Source: Blastocladiella britannica (taxonomy: Eukaryota > Blastocladiomycota > Blastocladiomycetes > Blastocladiales > Blastocladiaceae). Taken from it: a DNA stretch of 22,764 nucleotides. Below the pieces are notes generated by a model. That model ran no database searches. It was not told the DNA's origin and worked only from the letters and a program-made list of their open reading frames with translations. A program made the position numbers and the translations under genes. Location: the NCBI GenBank assembly GCA_025349905.2, contig MU624812.1, forward strand, positions 1 to 22,764. Reading direction: 5' to 3'. Of the stretch, positions 1 to 10,092 are shown in pieces. Position 1 is the first letter of the stretch; every line of letters starts with the position of its first letter.

Positions 1-1722
1 ACACCAGGAGCCCGATCGCCAACCAAATCACGACACGGAGAATGGTGGCAATGCCCGTGGGAATGATGAGGCCCAGGCAGCACACGAACCCGAGGAACGA
101 CACCAAGTAGCCGGCGGGGACCTTGAACGGGCGCTCGAGCTCGGGGCGAGTGTAGCGCAGGATACCGGTGGCCAAGGATACAAGGGCGAACGCAAACAGG
201 GTACCGGCCGAGGTGATGTCGCCGAGCAGGTCGAGGGGCAGGAACGCGGCCGCGACCATGCAGATGACACCGGACAGGAGGGTCGGGTAGAACGGGGTCT
301 TGAAGGTCGGGTGGATGCGGGCAAACACCGGGGGCAGGAGACCGTCGTACGCCATGGAGTAGAAGATACGGGGCTGGCCGAGCAGCGACACCAAGATCAC
401 CGACGTGATACCGCAGAGCCCGCCGATCGAAATCAACGTGGATAACCACCACAACCCAATATTGGCCACCACGGTCGCCAGCGGCGCCTTGATTGGTATG
501 TCCTTGTACGAGACCATCCCCGTCAAGTTGACGGATACCAAGATGTACAGCACCGTGCAGATTCCCAACGACCCAAGGATCCCAATGGGTACGTCGCGCT
601 TCGGGCTCTTGGTCTCGGCCGCACACGTCGACACTGTATCGGCGCCAATGTACGCGAAAAACACAATTTGCGCCGCCTTGATCACGCCCCAGAACCCGTA
701 CGAGCACGCGCCATCGCCCGTGCAGGTCCTTGGAGGGATAAACGGTGACCAGTTGGTTGGATCGGTATAGAAAAAGGTGGTAAACTATTTTTTTTGGGCA
801 TTCTCCGTCAGTTGCTTCAATGCATTAATAAATGGAAAAGGAAATCGGCGGTACAGGACAATGAAGATAATGACGACACAGAGCTTGATGGACACGACAA
901 TGTGATTGAACCATGCTGATTCGCGGATCCCAATGCACAAGAAGAAGGTCACGATGGTTACAATCATGACGGCGGGAAGATTGATGATTCCGCACGCGTC
1001 TCCGCAGGCATTGCCGGTCAGAAACCGGCCCGAGGTAAGGTCAAACTTGATGGGAGCGTTTGTCCATGAAGGGCCCAGGGGTTCCGAGAGGATAGAGTTG
1101 ACCAGCGCCACGAGGTACTGCGACCATCCCACCGCGACCGTTGCCGCTGAAAGAATACCAATGGTTTGAGACAAAGATGGAATGCTATGGCGCTCAAAAA
1201 TACGTACCGCCAATGAGGTACTCGATCATGAGATCCCATCCAATAATCCACGCCAGCAATTCGCCACATGTCGCGTAGACGTACGAGTAAGCCGAGCCCG
1301 ATGACGGCACAATCGATGCGAGTTCCGAGTAGCACAGCCCGGCCATGGCGCAAGCAATTGCCGAGATCATGAAGCTCAGTATGACAGCTGGGGAGTTCCA
1401 TTTGAGTCAATCCATTTTTTTTTTCTTGTTTGCAATTACGAGGAGCTGCTACGAACCTGGTCCAGCGTACAAGTTGGCCGCAATGCCTCCCAGAATAAAA
1501 ATGCCAGTGCCAATGATTTCACCTGCGTAAAAGTGGATTGTGAGAGAGCGTGCGGACAAAATTTCTATGGTAGAATGCGATACCAATGCCAATCATGATC
1601 AGGTCTGACGCGGTCAGCACACGGCGGAAGCGGGTACTGGCAGCATCCGATTGAATGGTCTCGACTGATTTGCGCTGCAGGAGCTGGGCCTTGTTGAAAT
1701 ATCGCTCGCTGGAGTTCCCCAT
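1..1722 (-). CDS. CAT/SLC7-type cationic amino acid transporter, left copy (C-terminus off window)
   Basis: Plasma- or vacuolar-membrane amino acid transporter of the APC superfamily, CAT subgroup. Exons read on minus: 1584-1722, 1457-1522, 1208-1387, 860-1146 and 784 down to 1, giving 485 codons with the C-terminus missing. All joins keep frame (phases 1,1,1,0), and the spliced protein aligns without large gaps to the copy at 21038-22764. The first helix carries [14 protein letters not shown], the CAT/APC substrate-binding motif. Later come a conserved [19 protein letters not shown] segment and the family signature around residues 266-288 ([16 protein letters not shown], then PKRDVPIG). Residue 272 is Ala where the other copy and most CATs have Phe. 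Intron 4 (785-859) needs an unusual GTCCTG donor, but it restores exact length with the paralogue. The last 400 bp are identical to the other copy. Substrate specificity cannot be read from the sequence. Confidence 0.88.
19..418 (-). repeat. 400-bp perfect inverted repeat, left arm (gene-conversion tract)
   Basis: Left position p pairs with right position 22749-p. I compared the reverse complement block by block: 19-418 is identical to 22331-22730 with no mismatch. Outside the tract there are 5 differences in positions 1-18, and immediate divergence after 418. It lies wholly inside coding sequence of both CAT genes. Confidence 0.95.
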
Positions 1723-2014
1723 GTTCCCTTTCGGCGAGGAGTATAATTTAAGGAGAAATTAACCGAGCACTTGAGGCAACACTTTCCTGAAAGAGAAGGC
1801 AGTCACCAGTGCCCAGGAGAGGAAATAAGCGGAACCAGCGAAATGAAGATTTTGGGCGACCGTGGGTAGCGAATCACCGAATCAAAACTTGGCGTAAACA
1901 AGACCCGGCGTAAAAAGTATGCATGCGGCCGCATGTCCAAATGTATTTCCATTCACGTTCTGCTGCATGTGTCCTTATATTGCCGTCCTCATTCCACCAT
2001 CAATGTAATGCAAG
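1723..2014. other. Intergenic gap between left CAT start and gene A stop
   Basis: This 292-bp stretch should hold the left CAT promoter and the 3' end of gene A. It is relatively AT-rich near 1735-1765. I see no convincing coding sequence, RNA gene or repeat in it. Confidence 0.5.
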
Positions 2015-3382
2015 TTATTTCGGCCCGGCAACGCCAATAGATGCCTCGGTTTGCTGCCGAGGGTAAATGTTGGCTTCGCTCTGCCCGTAGCGGCTCGTAC
2101 CGCCAGCGTCAGCGCTGCGAGTGGCCATGATCGAATGTGCTGTATCAGCGGCGGCGCTTCCTCCAGGCGCACCAGACTCCTTTTTCCAGCTCGCCGTCGA
2201 CCAGGCCCTCCCTGACAGGCTTTTTCCATGGGACTGCTTGGAGGACTGTCGCGACGAGGGGCGGCGCTGGCGAAGGATCTTGTTGGTTTGCTCAATGGTG
2301 AATCCCAAAAACACGATCATCTCCAGCGACGGCGCAAACCGAGAGAGCCTTTTGTAAACATGTTAGCAGGTGTGATTTGTCAAGGGATCGCTGTAGCAAT
2401 TGCTGGGGGGGAGTGGAACGCACATGATTCCAAAGTATTGAAGCATTCGCGAGTTCGGATCGCTCGATGGAATAAGGCGTGCCCAGCACACGATTGTAAA
2501 GTAGGCAATGTTGACACACATGGAGGGAACGTAGACGAGTCCATCCTTGATCCTGTAATTGGAATGTATATGATTATGGTTGACTGAAAAGTGTCAAATC
2601 AAAGAAAGGAGCGTACTGCTGCAACCGTGTGGTTTCGTTCCCAAGCTGCTTGGCAGAATGGATGACTACCTGGTAAAATACATAGCTCCCATTGCATCAA
2701 TTGCAATATCCGCAAGCACTATCAACAACAAAAATCATGGATGCGACAAACCAGATTGAATGCAATATCGCCACCCAAGCTCACGAGGTTGAGGATGAGA
2801 AAAACAACAAATGTGACCAAGCTCTCGATCGCGCGAATGTTGACCAGTTCCGCGTCGGTGGTGACCGCAAGTGTGCGCGGGTTCATATGCGCGTACTCTC
2901 GGATTCGCAACCACACGGTGACGCCAAAGCTCGTCAGCAGCGCAATGGTGGTGACGGCAAGCACGGCCATAGTGCGCCGGACATGCGACTTGTCCACACT
3001 GAGGGTCAGCCGGTACAATCGAACTCCCGTCATGCCCAACATGCCAATTCTATGATTACATGCTTCAGAGACGACTGATCCTCGATAAAATCACTCGTAA
3101 AATGACCTACCGGCACGAAATATCGCCTCCAAACGTGTGCATTGGCGTGTAAGGAACAGGAAACCCGGACCACGATATCGCCGCGTACGCGATCTCGAAT
3201 GCAGACGTGATCATCAGTGCGACCGACGTCAGCTCCACCAGGATCCAGAACATGGACCACTTGCGTTTGAATCGCGTGTATCCGATCCGGCACGCCAAGC
3301 ATCCCAAGGTCACGATGGCGGTTCCGTGTAATGTGAATGCGAGCGGTCGAGTGGTGGCATAGTACTGGGCACTGGTCGACAT
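2015..3382 (-). CDS. Tandem polytopic membrane protein A (unknown family)
   Basis: Function unknown. Exons on minus: 3111-3382, 2752-3049, 2617-2669, 2424-2552 and 2015-2348, giving 361 aa with phases 2,0,2,2 all consistent. The start at 3382 was chosen by alignment to B and C; an upstream in-frame ATG at 3448 exists. Predicted topology is about seven hydrophobic segments. Segment 2 ends near FEIAYAAIS and is followed by a loop with PYTPMHTFGGDISCR. A helix contains GMLGM...RLYRL, then come two strongly hydrophobic stretches, and a VYVPS...IVCWARL helix. The tail of about 100 residues is hydrophilic and Ser/Arg/Gln-rich. Unlike B and C it has an extra phase-0 intron at 2670-2751, after the FNL residues. 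It sits 96 bp from B in the same orientation. The seven-segment shape and Cys-bearing loop invite a receptor interpretation, but that is speculation. Confidence 0.75.
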
Positions 3383-3478
3383 TATGTTGACGTTCGATTT
3401 TAGCTTTTTCGGTTTGAGTGAAGTGTTAGCAGGGAAAAAGAATTCCAATCCCTTTGTTGCCGTCAGATTGTAATTATA

Positions 3479-4696
3479 TTATGTCAGGGATCGGGTCGCT
3501 ATTGTCACATCGCCGATAATTCCACTACTTGCATCGCCGCCACCGTTGGAAGACGTCTTTTGCCGCTGCGACGCGGCCTTTGAATGTGAGATTGAGCTTG
3601 ACTTATTGTTATTGCTTGAGTTCACCTTCGATGGCCGACGTTTCTGCAGCAGTTGCTTTGTTTGTGGAATGCTCGCCGTGAGGAACGTGAACATTTCAAG
3701 TGCCGGAGCAAACCGCGATAGTCTGTGCCATTGCAACCAATTATTGTCAACAAACCGATTCAGAAAGTATAGCAGCATGCGTACGTGATGGCAAAGTATT
3801 GGAGGGTTCGCCAGGTAATATAATCGGTCTGTGCGATGACTCGTGCCCAGCACACGATGACGAGATACGCGGCGTTGAAGAATGCTGACGGCAGGTAAAC
3901 GAGCGCGTCCTTGACTCTGAAAAAAAAAGGGTGAGTTTTGCTGATCCGACCGGTCCAAAATTGGACCAATAAATGGCGAATGAGAGTACTTTTGTTTCCG
4001 AGGAAATCCAACATCGCGCGCAGAGCTAATGACGGCCACATTGAACATGATATCGCTGCCCAGACTGACGGCAATGACAAATATAAACACCACGAATGTG
4101 ACTAAGCTCTCGGTGCTCCGAACGGACTGCAATCCAGGATCCGTCGCGATATTGCCCGTGATCGGGTCCATGTGCGCATACTCGTTGATCCGCAACCACA
4201 TGGTCACGCTCAAGCTGATCAAGAGGCCAATGGTTGTAAGCACCTGGACTATAAGCGTGCGCCGCACGTATGCCCTCTCCACACTCAGCATGAGCCGATA
4301 CAGCCTTGCCGTGGTCATTCCTAACATGCCCAGTCTGATCCAGTTCCAATTTTTTCAATTTTGTTTTTGAAGGCTTTCGGTAAGTTGTCGCGCCGCGCTG
4401 ACACTGTGGCATTTCACGTACCGGCAAAACAAATCCCCGCTAAATGAGTGCACGGGAGTATATGGAATCTTAAAGCCCGTCCACGAGATGGCCGCATATG
4501 CGATTTCAAATGCAGAGGTCACCATCAGTGCTAGGCATGTCAATAGAACTAGTGTCCAAAACGTCGTCCAGCCGCGCAATTGTCGTTTCCTGAATATTCG
4601 CACCACCGAGCATCCGAGCGATGCAATTGCAGCAGTGTGAAGTACGATCGCAACTGGTCGCGTCGAGGCCATGTATGGCGCGAGTGCTGCCGACAT
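3479..4696 (-). CDS. Tandem polytopic membrane protein B (unknown family)
   Basis: Function unknown; paralogue of A and C. Exons on minus: 4422-4696, 3990-4334, 3785-3916 and 3479-3722, giving 331 aa, with all three introns (87, 73, 62 nt) in phase 2. The start MSAALAPY matches the position of the start in A. Shared landmarks: LMVTSAFEIAYAAIS in segment 2, IPYTPVHSFSGDLFCR in the loop, GMLGMTTARLYRLMLSVE after intron 1, ESLVTFVVF in the fifth segment, LVYLPSAFFNAAYLVIVCWAR in the sixth and LSRFAPALEM in the seventh. The tail is rich in Ser, Asn, Lys and Gln and looks disordered. Exons 3 and 4 are exactly the same lengths (132 and 244 nt) as in gene C, which supports the splice model and recent common ancestry. 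Together with A and C it forms a head-to-tail array. Confidence 0.8.
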
Positions 4697-4957
4697 TGTA
4701 AGTATTTCAGGATTTCAGTTAAATCCAAAGGGGAGGGTGGCGACAGCGTGGGAAATCGTTCAAATATCGTGGAACATGTGCATGTAGATCCCTGACTCGA
4801 TTTTGTTAGACTTTTGGAAACAATGTGGAGGCAACTCCATACACTTCCTGGCAGTTTGGTGAGTCTCGCACCCATGCCAACTGGGTTCCCTGCACACGCA
4901 AACTTATTTACTGCAGATGATCTCGCGTCCGTGCCAAGTGCACTTTCCCCTTCTTGT
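4697..4957. other. Intergenic gap between genes B and C
   Basis: This 261-bp stretch should contain the gene B promoter and the gene C 3' end. I see no convincing coding region, RNA gene or repeat. Open frames through it do not resemble the A/B/C family. Confidence 0.4.
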
Positions 4958-6171
4958 TCATTGCAGGCGATCTTCGGAACACTCCTTATGGACGCCTTGC
5001 GAACTTGTACCGCCCACGGTCGCCGAGGCCAAGATCGGCTGTGCAGCGTGTATCGGCGTAGCCTTTGCTGATCTGGACGAGGACGGTTTGATATCGATAC
5101 TACTTTTGAATGGCCGGTTTCGTCGCAGCAGCGTTTTGGTTTGGGGAATGCTAAACGTCAAGAATGTCACCATTTCAAGGGAGGGTGCGAATCGCGACAG
5201 GCTATGTATACGACGGTGGGGGTGTGAATCAACAAAATGAAGCTACCAATGAAACGGTGGGAGAGACGTACGTGATGCTCAGGTATTGGAGCAATCCCCA
5301 AGTGACATAGTCGGTATCGGCAATAGCGCGCGCCGAGCACACAATGATCAGGTACGCGGTGTTCACCACGGCCGATGGAATGTACACCAGCACGTTGTTA
5401 AATCTACCATGAACCACGTTAGCGGCAGCTCAACAGTCAACGACAACAACGACAAAAAAACATACATTTGCCGACGAGTCAAATGGACCCCGACCCGCGG
5501 CGACGAGTGCAAGACCACCAAGTTGAAAGCCACGTCCCCACCAAGGCTAATGACAATCATGATGAAAAACACCACGAACGTGACGAGATCGTCGGTATTG
5601 CGCATCGCCTGGATCTCGGGGTCGGGGAACACGTAGCTGGTGACCGGGTCCATGCGCTTGTACTCGTTGATGCGGAGCCAGGTGGTGAGCGCGAGGCTCG
5701 TGAGTAAGCCCACTGTGGCGATCCCCTGAACCACCATTGCTCGCCGCACATATGCCTTGTCCACGCTCAATGTCAGTCGGTACATCCGCGACGTGAGCAT
5801 TCCCAGCATGCCCAAACTGTGTGCGAAGCAGTTCTGGATCAGTATAATTTGGGGGAAGCCGCCGATGTTCAAAATATAGGGGTACTGCACCGACACGAAA
5901 TATCACCCCCGAGCGTGTGCATTGGCGTATACGGCACTGGGAATCCAATAATATACAGAGTCGAAATGGTAATCTCGAACGAGGAGGTGATCATCAGCGA
6001 CAGACAAGTCAGGACTACCAGCACCCAAAATCCGGTCCAAGTCCCGATCCGCCATCTCTTGGCGGTGCTCCCATCGCGTGCATGTCGTTTGCGGACGGTC
6101 TTGTAAATACAGATACCCAGGGACGTGATGGCAGCTGTATGGAGCCCAATCGCGAATGCAACCGCTTCCAT
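4958..6171 (-). CDS. Tandem polytopic membrane protein C (unknown family)
   Basis: Function unknown; paralogue of A and B. Exons on minus: 5891-6171, 5466-5816, 5272-5403 and 4958-5201, giving 335 aa, with introns of 74, 62 and 70 nt all in phase 2 at the same places as in B. Start at 6171 (MEAVAFAIG) is preferred by alignment; an in-frame ATG at 6231 would add 20 residues. About seven hydrophobic segments fall near residues 4-24, 44-70, 92-112 (weak), 119-142, 166-192, 205-228 and 236-262. Residues after segment 2 read PVPYTPMHTLGGDISCR, almost as in A. The soluble tail holds many Ser, Lys and Ala residues. The intron 1 donor is GTGCAG, weaker than the GTACGT of B. It lies only 77 bp downstream of the aminopeptidase stop, on the same strand. 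Confidence 0.8.
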
Positions 6172-6248
6172 ATTTTTTAACTGGAATTTTTTTGGGAAAA
6201 CGTGGTTTGGGAAATTATCCTTAAAATTCAATCAAAGAAAACGTTCAC

Positions 6249-9200
6249 CTACAGCGATGATGCCTCGGCCGCAAACCACGCGGCCACCTGCGGGCCGAGC
6301 TTCTCGCGCCACTCAATGTTCTCGCGGGCGACGGCCGCGCCGCGCTCCAGCAACAGCGCAGCGTTGTTGGGCACGCCGCCGTCACGCTCGGCGTCAAAAA
6401 GCCGCTGGACACGCGCAATCTCGTCAACCGACATGGCGGAGGCCGCGAGCGCCTCCACCAGCTCGGCCGCCGACGAGAATGCGCCGCCTTGCCCACCAAT
6501 CTCGGACATGAACGAGTCCCAGCGGTCGTCGAGCAGCTCGGCAATCAGCGGGACGGGCGCGCCGCCGCGCACCACTTGCGTGAGCATGCGCACCTTATCT
6601 TGGCCACGGATCACCGGCGACAGCGTGGTGGCAATGGTGCGCGCCACCAGGTGCGGCGCCGACGCGGTGGTCAGCGCGTGCGCGTAAATCAGCGCCAGGC
6701 CCGTGGACGTGGCGTTCAGGAGGCCGTGCTCGGCCGCCAGGTACTCGGCATCGCCGCCCGACCTCACCGCCGTGTCCCAAATGATTGGCAGCAGCGCCGG
6801 CGAAATCTCCACCGGCGGCTTGGACGGCTTGGCCTTGTTCTTGATGGCCGCCACCGACGCGTGATAGTGCGGGGGCACCGGGGGGTTCCACACCGGGTCA
6901 AACAAGGCGATGCCCTCATCGTCGACACTTGCATCGTCGTTTTCGGTCGCAGCCACCACTGCCGACCCGTCAATGATGCTCTGGTACAGCTCACGCGCCC
7001 GCGCCACCGTCGCTGGGTGTCCGGTACTCGCCGCCAGCGACAGAACGTCGATACGCAGTAGCGCGCGAATGTGCTCGGACCGCCCGTCGCCCGACCATGG
7101 CCCGCGGGCCTCGGCATCGACCCACCCGACCTTTTTCAGAATGGGGTCCATGGCCGCGTGCACCACCCGCTTGATGTCAATGAGCTCGGGCACGCGCGAC
7201 AACGACCGCACCACCGCCCCGACGCGCGAGACGGCGACCGCCCACACCGCGAGCGAGTCCTCGACCTCGAGCGCGCGAATCAGCGTCAGCGCGGCCGTCG
7301 GGTCGCTGGCAACATCGTTGGCCATCAGCCGGTCGAACGCATCCTCAAACACACCCGCACGGTCCTCGGGGGCAAGGAACTTGCCAGGGTACTCGCGCCA
7401 CCAGTCGGATATGATGCGCAGGTGCGCCGGCGGGAGGTGCGACCGGTGGAACGAGTAGTGGCCCACGTTGGCCTTGAGGATCGTCACCGCGTTGCCCTTG
7501 GCAGCGGCCGTGAGCGGAACAACAAAGCTGTCGGTCTGGCCCTTGAGCATGAATGACACGGGCTCCGCGGTCGTGGGCTTGGGGACGCCGGTGGCGTTGG
7601 ACCATGCCTGCACCGAGAGCGGCACCTGCCACACAGTGTGGTCGTCCTTGTTGGCGTTGGCTATTATATGGTGGGTTACTGTGAGCTGGCCCCGTTTCCC
7701 ATGCAATTGTTCTTAATATATGGACACGCACAAATGCCAGAGCAGCGGTGCTGCTCGACCGCAACCTTGCCCGAATCACTGATTGAGAATCGGACAAGAG
7801 GGTATCCGGGGCGAGTGATCCAGTTCTCGACCAGCTTGTTGAGGTCGAGCCCAGCCGGCGCGGCCTTGGTCAGAGCCGACCACAGTTCGTCGCCCCGCGC
7901 GTTGCCGTACGAGTGGTTCTTGAGGTACGCCTGGACGCCCGCAAAGAACCGTTCCTCGGTCATGGCGTGCGACATCATGCGGAGGACCGACGCACCCTTG
8001 GCGTAACTGATGGCGTCAAAGAGGCCCTCGATTTCCTTGGGATCGCCGACTTGCGCGTGGATCGCACGCGTGTGCGCGGACTGATCGGCAACCAGAGCGC
8101 GGACCTGGTCGTCCTTGTAGAAACGCGACGGGAAGTGCATGTCGGGCTCGGCGGCATTGACGCCGTAGTACTGAATAAAGGTGGCAAAGCTAATAGTTTT
8201 TTCAATGCAGTGAGTCGGATCAAGGCTCAATTCAGGACATGATAAGGCATACCCCTCGTTCAAGTACAGGTCGTCCCACCATGCCAGCGTGGTGTAGTCA
8301 CCAAACCACTGATGCGCTGTGTTTCAATTTGGCAATCGTCAAATGCATGCAGCGAGAAAAGCAGAAAAGAAAAAAAAACGCACCCAGCTCGTGGGCAATG
8401 ACACTAGCAACGCGCTCGCGGTTGACAGGGGTCGACTCGGGACCAAGCAAGAGTGCCGTGTCACGGTACGTAATCAGGCCCCAGTTCTCCATGGCGCCGG
8501 CCGCGAAATCGGGCACGGCGACCATGTCCGACTTGGGGAGCGGGTACTCAATGCCCATGAGCTTCTCGTACGCGTCCAGCACGCGCGCGCCCACCTGCGC
8601 CGCGTACGATCCCATGGACTCGGCGCGCCCAGGCGGTGCCCACACGCGCACGGCGATTCCGCGGGACGTGAGCGCGGTCTTGGACGGCTCAAAGTCGGAC
8701 GTGATGAATGCCACCAGGTACGTCGACATGCGCGGGGTCGCCGGGAACTTGAACACGAGCGGCGTGGCGAACCTGTCCTCCTTCTCGGGGTTGGCGACGG
8801 TGTTGCCGGTGGCGTCGGGGGACATGTTGGACAGCGCGTGCAGGCCGCGCTGGGTGCGCATGGTGATCTCGAACTCGGCCTTGAGCGCCGGCTCGTCCAT
8901 GCACGGGAACGCGCGGCGGGCGTCGGTGGCCTCAAACTGCGTCGACGCCAGCCACTTGTAGCCCCCGGGCTCCGACGAGGCCACGTACTTGGCCAGGTAG
9001 TACCCGCGCAGCGACCGCGTCAGCTTGCCCCGGTACGCCACGTGGATCACGGCGCGGGTGCCAGCCTTGAGCAGCGCCGGCGCAACCGACAGCACGTGGT
9101 ACTGGCGCGCCGGGTGGTGCTCGTGCCGGGACGGGATCAGCACCTGCCCGGGGGTGCCCGGGTAGAACGAAGCCGCTCCTGGCTTGCTGTTCTTTTCCGG

Positions 9201-9909
9201 TACCACCACCTTGATGTCGGACAGCACCAGATCGTCGGCGTGGATCACCACAAAGTCGGTCTCTTCGACAATCTAGTGTTTATATCGGCCAGTCAAGTCC
9301 GTCAGTCCGTTCATTGCGCGCTGAGCCACCGCAGCCCATAAAATGAAAGTATGCCGCACCTTGACCTCGATCGCCACCACGCCCGAGAAGCTCGAGTTCT
9401 TTTCGCCGTCCAGGACCGTGCTAAAGTCGAGGTGGTAGCGCTCAGGCACCACCGCGGCCGGCAGACGCAGCTCGTCGTAGATCCCGCGGTCGCCACCACC
9501 GCCGTTCCCACCGTGAGGGGGCGGCGGGGGAATCACGATCGGGTCGCCCGGCTTGCCCGACCCACCACCAGGATTACCGGGGCTGCGGTGCGGGCGCACA
9601 GCCATCAGCACAATCAGGCCTGTCAGCGCCGCCACTGACACCAGCACCAGCACCGGGATCAGCGACCGCTTGAATGCGCCCGACATTGCGTGGCGAGCGC
9701 GCTCCCACGCGGTCGGCGGATCGTACGGCTCATCGTTGACGCCGTCCTCGACCGATCCGGGGAGCGGCCGGTACGCGGCACGGCTACCAGGATGATGATG
9801 GTGGAGATGTCATTTAGATGTGGGGAGACGACGAGAAGGGGTGCACGTACCTGGCCGGGGGCGGTGCGGTCCGCGTGCCTTGAGCACGGGGAGGGGACGG
9901 GGCTGACAT
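6249..9909 (-). CDS. Membrane-anchored M1 family zinc aminopeptidase
   Basis: Removes N-terminal residues from peptides at a membrane surface. Exons on minus: 9851-9909, 9360-9783, 8384-9272, 8253-8316, 7732-8189 and 6249-7660, giving 1101 aa with every phase consistent. Order: cytosolic tail of about 60 residues; one membrane segment (about 61-80) making a type II protein; a Pro/Gly-rich linker; the N-terminal M1 domain; the exopeptidase motif GAMENWG at 420-426; and the zinc site HELAHQWF with His455, Glu456, His459 and Glu478 in NEGF. Tyr541 (ISYAKGASV) is the expected transition-state residue. A long ERAP1_C-type helical region follows. Length is slightly above the usual 900-1000. The exon 1 start at 9909 adds a tail ahead of the ATG at 9686; that upstream exon is joined by a good GTACGT donor. 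Substrate preference cannot be told. Confidence 0.93.
8253..8316 (-). other. 64-nt exon carrying half of the aminopeptidase zinc site
   Basis: This exon, flanked by introns 8317-8383 and 8190-8252, runs from the Ala before the second zinc His (His459) to Gly479, just past the third ligand Glu478. The first His and the catalytic Glu (455-456) end the previous exon. Its length is not a multiple of three, so skipping it would both remove ligands and shift frame. Confidence 0.85.
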
Positions 9910-10092
9910 GTGTCAAATGTGGTTGTACTTGTGTGTGGTTATGCTCTGCGATCAAGTGTGCCGAGCGCTGGGTTGCTTGGTTAGTTGGTTGGAAGAGAAG
10001 TTCAGTCGCCGTTTTGCGTTGTTCTGTTCAGCACGGATCAGGCCTGACCGACCAGGCCAAGGACAACGACTCACGTATAAAAATAGATTCAT
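9910..10092. other. Intergenic region upstream of the aminopeptidase
   Basis: These 183 bp separate the ADIP-like stop from the aminopeptidase start, both on minus, so they should include the aminopeptidase promoter. I see no clear TATA box or other recognisable site. Confidence 0.4.

Noticed and set aside
2553..2751. Gene A as a pseudogene with a frame break after exon 2
   Set aside because: An extra intron (2670-2751) plus intron 2553-2616 restores frame and aligns well with gene C.
3479..4327. 282-codon continuous open frame through gene B introns
   Set aside because: Intron 2 and 3 segments happen to stay open; the spliced form matches A and C, the unspliced does not.
8319..9341. 340-codon open frame on plus
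   Set aside because: It lies antisense to the aminopeptidase, is rich in Arg/His/Gly as expected of a shadow frame in GC-rich coding DNA, and crosses its introns.
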